From NCBI GenBank assembly GCA_044351785.1, contig JBILFC010000092.1:1-9777 (forward strand): a stretch of DNA of 9,777 nt, written 5' to 3'. Of this stretch, positions 6,704 to 9,777 are shown in pieces. Numbering within the stretch: the first letter of the stretch is position 1; each line of letters starts with the position of its first letter. Position numbers and translations under genes: made by a program. This DNA is from JAIYCX01 sp044351785 (GTDB taxonomy: Bacteria > Bdellovibrionota_C > UBA2361 > SZUA-149 > DAOLCO01). A model generated the notes under the pieces. It saw nothing but the letters and a program-made list of their open reading frames with translations, made no database searches and was not told the origin of the DNA.

Positions 6704-9349
6704 TTATACTAAAGCCTCAAATGCCTTCAGAGTTTCCTCTATCTTACTTATATCTCCGCCACCTGCCTGAGCAAGATCTGGACGTCCACCACCTTTTCCA
6801 CCTGAAATCGCAACAAGCTTCTTAACAATCTCACCGGCAGAAATCTTCTTAGATAAGTCCTTACTTACTGCAACGATCATCTGCATTTTATCTTCTTCTG
6901 TAGAAATTAAACAAACACAAGAAGATCCCAATCTATCTCTGAGAGAATCTGTTAATGTTCTTAGATCAGCAACCTGAACCCCATCTAACTTAGAAGATAT
7001 AATTTTATATCCGTCGGATCTCTCCTTTGCAGAATTAAACAAGGTCTCAGAAAGAGAGCTTAAATCACTTTGTCTATGCCGAGAAAGTTCTTTTTCCTGT
7101 TCCCTTAATCGATCTTGGGTACTAACAACACGGCTCAATAACTCACTTGAATTAGCTTGCAGGACTTCTGAAAGATTCGATAATACAGACTTAGACTTAC
7201 TTACTTCAGATACAGCCCTAAGACCTGCTACCGCTTCAATTCTTCTTACGCCAGAAGAAACAGACCCTTCAGAAATAATTTGTACGATTCCAAGATCACC
7301 AGATCTACCTGCATGAGTACCACCGCAGAACTCCTTGGACCTATCTCCAATTTGCACGACCCTAACAACATCTCCGTACTTCTCGCCAAAAAGTGCCACA
7401 GCACCGATATTCTTAGCCTCTTCTATTGGTAAAACATGTGTATTAATTTCATGATTTGCTAATACATACTTGTTTATACTAGCTTCAATCTCTTCTAACT
7501 CACCACGACTTAAAGAATCCCCGTGTGTGAAATCGAATCTAAAACTATTTTCACTCACCCTAGATCCGGCTTGTTTTATATGCGATCCTAAGACCTCTCT
7601 TAAAGCAAGGTGAAGTACGTGAGTTGCGCTATGATGCACTCTTATCTGATTACGCCTAACAGCATCAACAGCCATACGGACTTCCATCCCTTCTGAGAAC
7701 TCTCCATCAAGTACTTTTCCGATATGAACAATAGTATCTCCACCTGCCTTAATAGTATCTACAACATCAATTGTACCTGAAGCATGAGTAATTCTACCCG
7801 TATCACCTACCTGCCCACCAGACTCAGCATAAAAAGGAGTATTTTCAACTACGACTGCAATTTCAGCACCTTCCTTAGCACTCTTAAGTGGACCATTCTC
7901 ATCGTAAAGGCCAACTACCTTAGTTTCATACTCAAGATAGTCATAGCCAACAAACTTTGTAGCATAAGGTTTTACAGCTCTTTGAATTATAAGTGCTGTT
8001 TGAGAACTTCTTGCAGATCTAGATCTTTCTCTCTGAGCTTCCATAGCTTCAGTAAAGCCTTCTACATCAACACTCATACCTTTTGCTCTAACAATGTCTT
8101 CAGTTAAATCAAAAGGAAATCCATAAGTATCATGAAGCTGAAATGCAGTAGCACCATCTAATATCTTTCTGTTTTCAGCTAGAACTGCCTGAGTCCGTTT
8201 TTCAAGAATATTTAAACCAGTTTCAAAAGTTGAAAGGAATTTCTCTTCCTCATCACGAATAATTCTTATTATGTTACTCTGTTCCTTTAGAAGCTCAGGA
8301 TATACGTCCGAATAGGTACTGATCACTTCTTTACAGACAACATTTAAGAAAGGTTCTTTTAGACCTAAAGCTCTTCCGTGTTTACATGCCCTTCTAATTA
8401 ACCGCCTTAATACATATCCTCTACCATCACTAGAAGGATGAACACCTTCCGCGACAAGGAACGCACAAGATCTAGAATGATCCGCGACGACTCTAAATGC
8501 AACGTCATAAGCATACTGAATATCTTCTGTAGCATCTCGCTCGGTATAATCAACCCCTAAATAACTATGCCCTGAAAGTTTTTCAGTAAAAGCTATGATT
8601 GATCTAAGGCTATCTGCGTCATAATTAGCCATTTTACCTTGCTTAACCGCAGCTACTCTTTCAAGCCCCATACCAGTATCTACTGAAGGCTTAGGTAAGG
8701 AATGAAGCGTCCCCTTGGTATCTCTATTAAACTGCATGAAAACAAGATTCCAAATTTCTACGTACGTAGGGTCATCAGCTAAAAGCTCTTCTCCTTTCTG
8801 AATATAATCATCTGAACCTAAAAAATAGAAAATTTCCGTACATGGTCCACATGGGCCAGTATCTCCCATCGCCCAGAAATTATCACTCTTCCCTCTTTTT
8901 AAAATTCTTCCAGGAAGCACAGATGTTTTCTTCCATAACTCTCCAGCCTCATCATCTTCTTCAAAAATCGTAACCCAAAGTCTTTCTTTAGGTAATTTTA
9001 AAACCTCGGTTATAAACTCCCAAGCATATTTAATCGCATCTTCCTTAAAATAGTCTCCAAAAGAAAAATTTCCAAGCATTTCAAAGAACGTATGGTGCCT
9101 TGCTGTTCTTCCAACATTTTCCAAGTCATTATGCTTACCTGATATTCTAAGTGACTTTTGACAAGTTGTGGCTCTTGAATATGGCCTCGGATCTGTCCCT
9201 AAGAACACATCCTTAAACTGAACCATTCCAGCATTTGTGAAAAGAAGAGTTGGATCACCTATGGGTACAAGATTAGAGCTAGGCACAATTTGATGCCCTT
9301 TACTTTTAAAAAATTCTAAAAATCCTGCCCTGATCTCTGCTGTCTTCAC
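6704..9349 (-). CDS. alaS: Alanyl-tRNA synthetase
   Basis: Class II synthetase charging tRNA-Ala in the cytoplasm; 881 residues, as expected (E. coli 876). The aminoacylation core shows FTNAGMVQFKDVFLG (37-51), RTARHHTFFEMLGNFSFGDY (81-100), GDTGPCGPCTEI (162-173) and PSVDTGMGLERVA (221-233). The editing domain, which hydrolyses Ser- and Gly-tRNA-Ala, carries the zinc motif HSATH (His573, His577) and CGGTH (Cys675, His679). A likely coiled-coil linker (about 715-770) leads to the C-Ala domain, with GGKGGGRPDLAQAGG near 850-864. The gene is complete. It starts at a GTG (9349-9347), supported by an AGGAG Shine-Dalgarno 9 nt upstream and by the standard N-terminus KTAEIRAGFLEFF. It heads a tight run into pgpH, ybeY, prfB and aroC, with no terminator seen between them. 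Confidence 0.97.
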   Translation of the reverse strand: MKTAEIRAGFLEFFKSKGHQIVPSSNLVPIGDPTLLFTNAGMVQFKDVFLGTDPRPYSRATTCQKSLRISGKHNDLENVGRTARHHTFFEMLGNFSFGDYFKEDAIKYAWEFITEVLKLPKERLWVTIFEEDDEAGELWKKTSVLPGRILKRGKSDNFWAMGDTGPCGPCTEIFYFLGSDDYIQKGEELLADDPTYVEIWNLVFMQFNRDTKGTLHSLPKPSVDTGMGLERVAAVKQGKMANYDADSLRSIIAFTEKLSGHSYLGVDYTERDATEDIQYAYDVAFRVVADHSRSCAFLVAEGVHPSSDGRGYVLRRLIRRACKHGRALGLKEPFLNVVCKEVISTYSDVYPELLKEQSNIIRIIRDEEEKFLSTFETGLNILEKRTQAVLAENRKILDGATAFQLHDTYGFPFDLTEDIVRAKGMSVDVEGFTEAMEAQRERSRSARSSQTALIIQRAVKPYATKFVGYDYLEYETKVVGLYDENGPLKSAKEGAEIAVVVENTPFYAESGGQVGDTGRITHASGTIDVVDTIKAGGDTIVHIGKVLDGEFSEGMEVRMAVDAVRRNQIRVHHSATHVLHLALREVLGSHIKQAGSRVSENSFRFDFTHGDSLSRGELEEIEASINKYVLANHEINTHVLPIEEAKNIGAVALFGEKYGDVVRVVQIGDRSKEFCGGTHAGRSGDLGIVQIISEGSVSSGVRRIEAVAGLRAVSEVSKSKSVLSNLSEVLQANSSELLSRVVSTQDRLREQEKELSRHRQSDLSSLSETLFNSAKERSDGYKIISSKLDGVQVADLRTLTDSLRDRLGSSCVCLISTEEDKMQMIVAVSKDLSKKISAGEIVKKLVAISGGKGGGRPDLAQAGGGDISKIEETLKAFEALV

Positions 9350-9445
9350 CTTGTTGTTCTCCTAATTTTTTACCATAAATAGCATAGTATCTGCTAAATT
9401 GCTCTACCTATTAGATCAATATTTATTATTTTCATTTAAATTCAG
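9350..9445 (-). other. alaS upstream intergenic region, no firm promoter
   Basis: The 96-nt AT-rich gap between the HAD gene stop and alaS is the largest non-coding stretch in the window. A possible -10 box TACTAT (9389-9384) lies inside a small inverted repeat TAGCA-N7-TGCTA (9380-9396), but no -35 box stands at a proper distance: TTGATC is about 24 nt upstream. It is too short for a T-box leader, and no clear intrinsic terminator for the HAD gene is visible. alaS may use a weak local promoter or read-through. Confidence 0.35.
9359..9363 (-). promoter_or_regulatory. Shine-Dalgarno supporting the GTG start of alaS
   Basis: AGGAG on the minus strand, 9 nt before the GTG at 9349. There is no in-frame ATG in a suitable place at the conserved N-terminus, so this site decides the start codon. 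Confidence 0.75.
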
Positions 9446-9777
9446 CTACTTAAAAAGAGAGGTCTTAAGATCATAGAGATTAGAAAAAATCTCACTTGGC
9501 TCGCTTGCTAAAAGCACATCCCGCCTAATTCCACCTGTTAATACTCCGTAAGCAGCTTTCAAATTTTCTGCCCTAGCACTTTCGATATCAGAAGGTACAT
9601 CACCTATCATTATAGCTTGATCAGCTAATATCCCAAATTCGGTAAGAATAGAGCGAATCTGGCTTGACTTATCTTTCCAATTATCCCGATCTGATGCCCT
9701 AGTTTTGATAGATGAAACGTAAGGTAAAATGCCCGTATCAAGTAAATCCTTTTCTATCTCTGAAGCGCTACTTGCCC
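9446..9777 (-). CDS. HAD-superfamily hydrolase (phosphatase-like), 3' part
   Basis: Only the last 109 residues are present; the gene enters from beyond base 9777 and ends at TAG 9448-9446. The fragment shows the C-terminal half of a HAD Rossmann fold: a likely motif III lysine in the NWKDKSSQIRSIL segment, and motif IV MIGDVPSDIESARA with the GDxxxD acidic pair that binds Mg2+. This is followed by AAYGVLTGGIRRDVLLASEPSEIF, the usual pattern after motif IV, where the sequence meets a 'vigilance' region of the form GV..G. The arrangement resembles phosphoglycolate phosphatase-like or related small-molecule phosphatases. The nucleophile Asp of motif I is outside the window, so activity and substrate cannot be judged. 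Its stop is 96 nt before alaS, on the same strand. Confidence 0.78.
   Translation of the reverse strand, partial: ASSASEIEKDLLDTGILPYVSSIKTRASDRDNWKDKSSQIRSILTEFGILADQAIMIGDVPSDIESARAENLKAAYGVLTGGIRRDVLLASEPSEIFSNLYDLKTSLFK

Noticed and set aside
675..9349. Idea that HipA targets the alanyl-tRNA synthetase encoded nearby, because E. coli HipA phosphorylates a tRNA synthetase.
   Set aside because: The genes are separated by five others, and alaS location is conserved housekeeping context; nothing in the sequence supports a specific link.
9446..9475. Possible intrinsic terminator at the end of the HAD gene (TCTTAAGA palindrome followed by a CTCTTTTT tract).
   Set aside because: The palindrome has no loop, is AT-rich, lies inside the coding sequence, and is not directly joined to the T tract.

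Overview
All nine genes in this window read on the minus strand, tightly packed. In transcription order (high to low coordinate) they are: the 3' end of a HAD-family phosphatase, alaS, a pgpH-type membrane HD phosphodiesterase, ybeY, prfB, aroC, a hipB-like antitoxin gene, a hipA-like kinase toxin gene, and the 5' part of mpl. No tRNA, rRNA, CRISPR array, insertion sequence or phage gene was seen. The DNA is visibly AT-rich. Mpl (a peptidoglycan-recycling ligase) and its meso-DAP substrate point to a Gram-negative bacterium. The pgpH-ybeY pair, the alanyl-tRNA synthetase sequence and the HipA/HipB subfamily fit a proteobacterium or a deltaproteobacterial-grade lineage (Bdellovibrionota, SAR324 or Myxococcota-like), but the phylum is a guess.

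The right part (9777 to 2342) is a housekeeping block. Its junctions are short or overlapping: 3 nt between alaS and pgpH, a pgpH/ybeY overlap of about 113 nt, a 4-nt ATGA overlap between ybeY and prfB, and 8 nt between prfB and aroC. This suggests one transcription unit with translational coupling. prfB is split into two reading frames by the classic autoregulatory +1 frameshift site. The ybeY N-terminus is written over a low-complexity C-terminal tail of PgpH. The only larger gap in this block is the 96 nt upstream of alaS.

The left part (2341 to 1) starts with a 64-nt intergenic region that holds a good sigma70-like promoter and two copies of a TATCWGATA palindrome. It drives a hipB-hipA toxin-antitoxin pair. 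mpl starts only 18 nt after hipA, has no visible Shine-Dalgarno, and probably depends on the hipBA transcript, at least in part.

Functionally the block joins tRNA charging, second-messenger turnover (inferred c-di-AMP), rRNA/ribosome quality control, translation termination, aromatic amino-acid synthesis and wall recycling. I found no convincing wholly new system. The best points for a second look are the hipBA operator layout and its insertion upstream of mpl, the pgpH/ybeY overprinting, the shortened extracellular domain of PgpH, and the prfB recoding site, which is likely to be mis-annotated.
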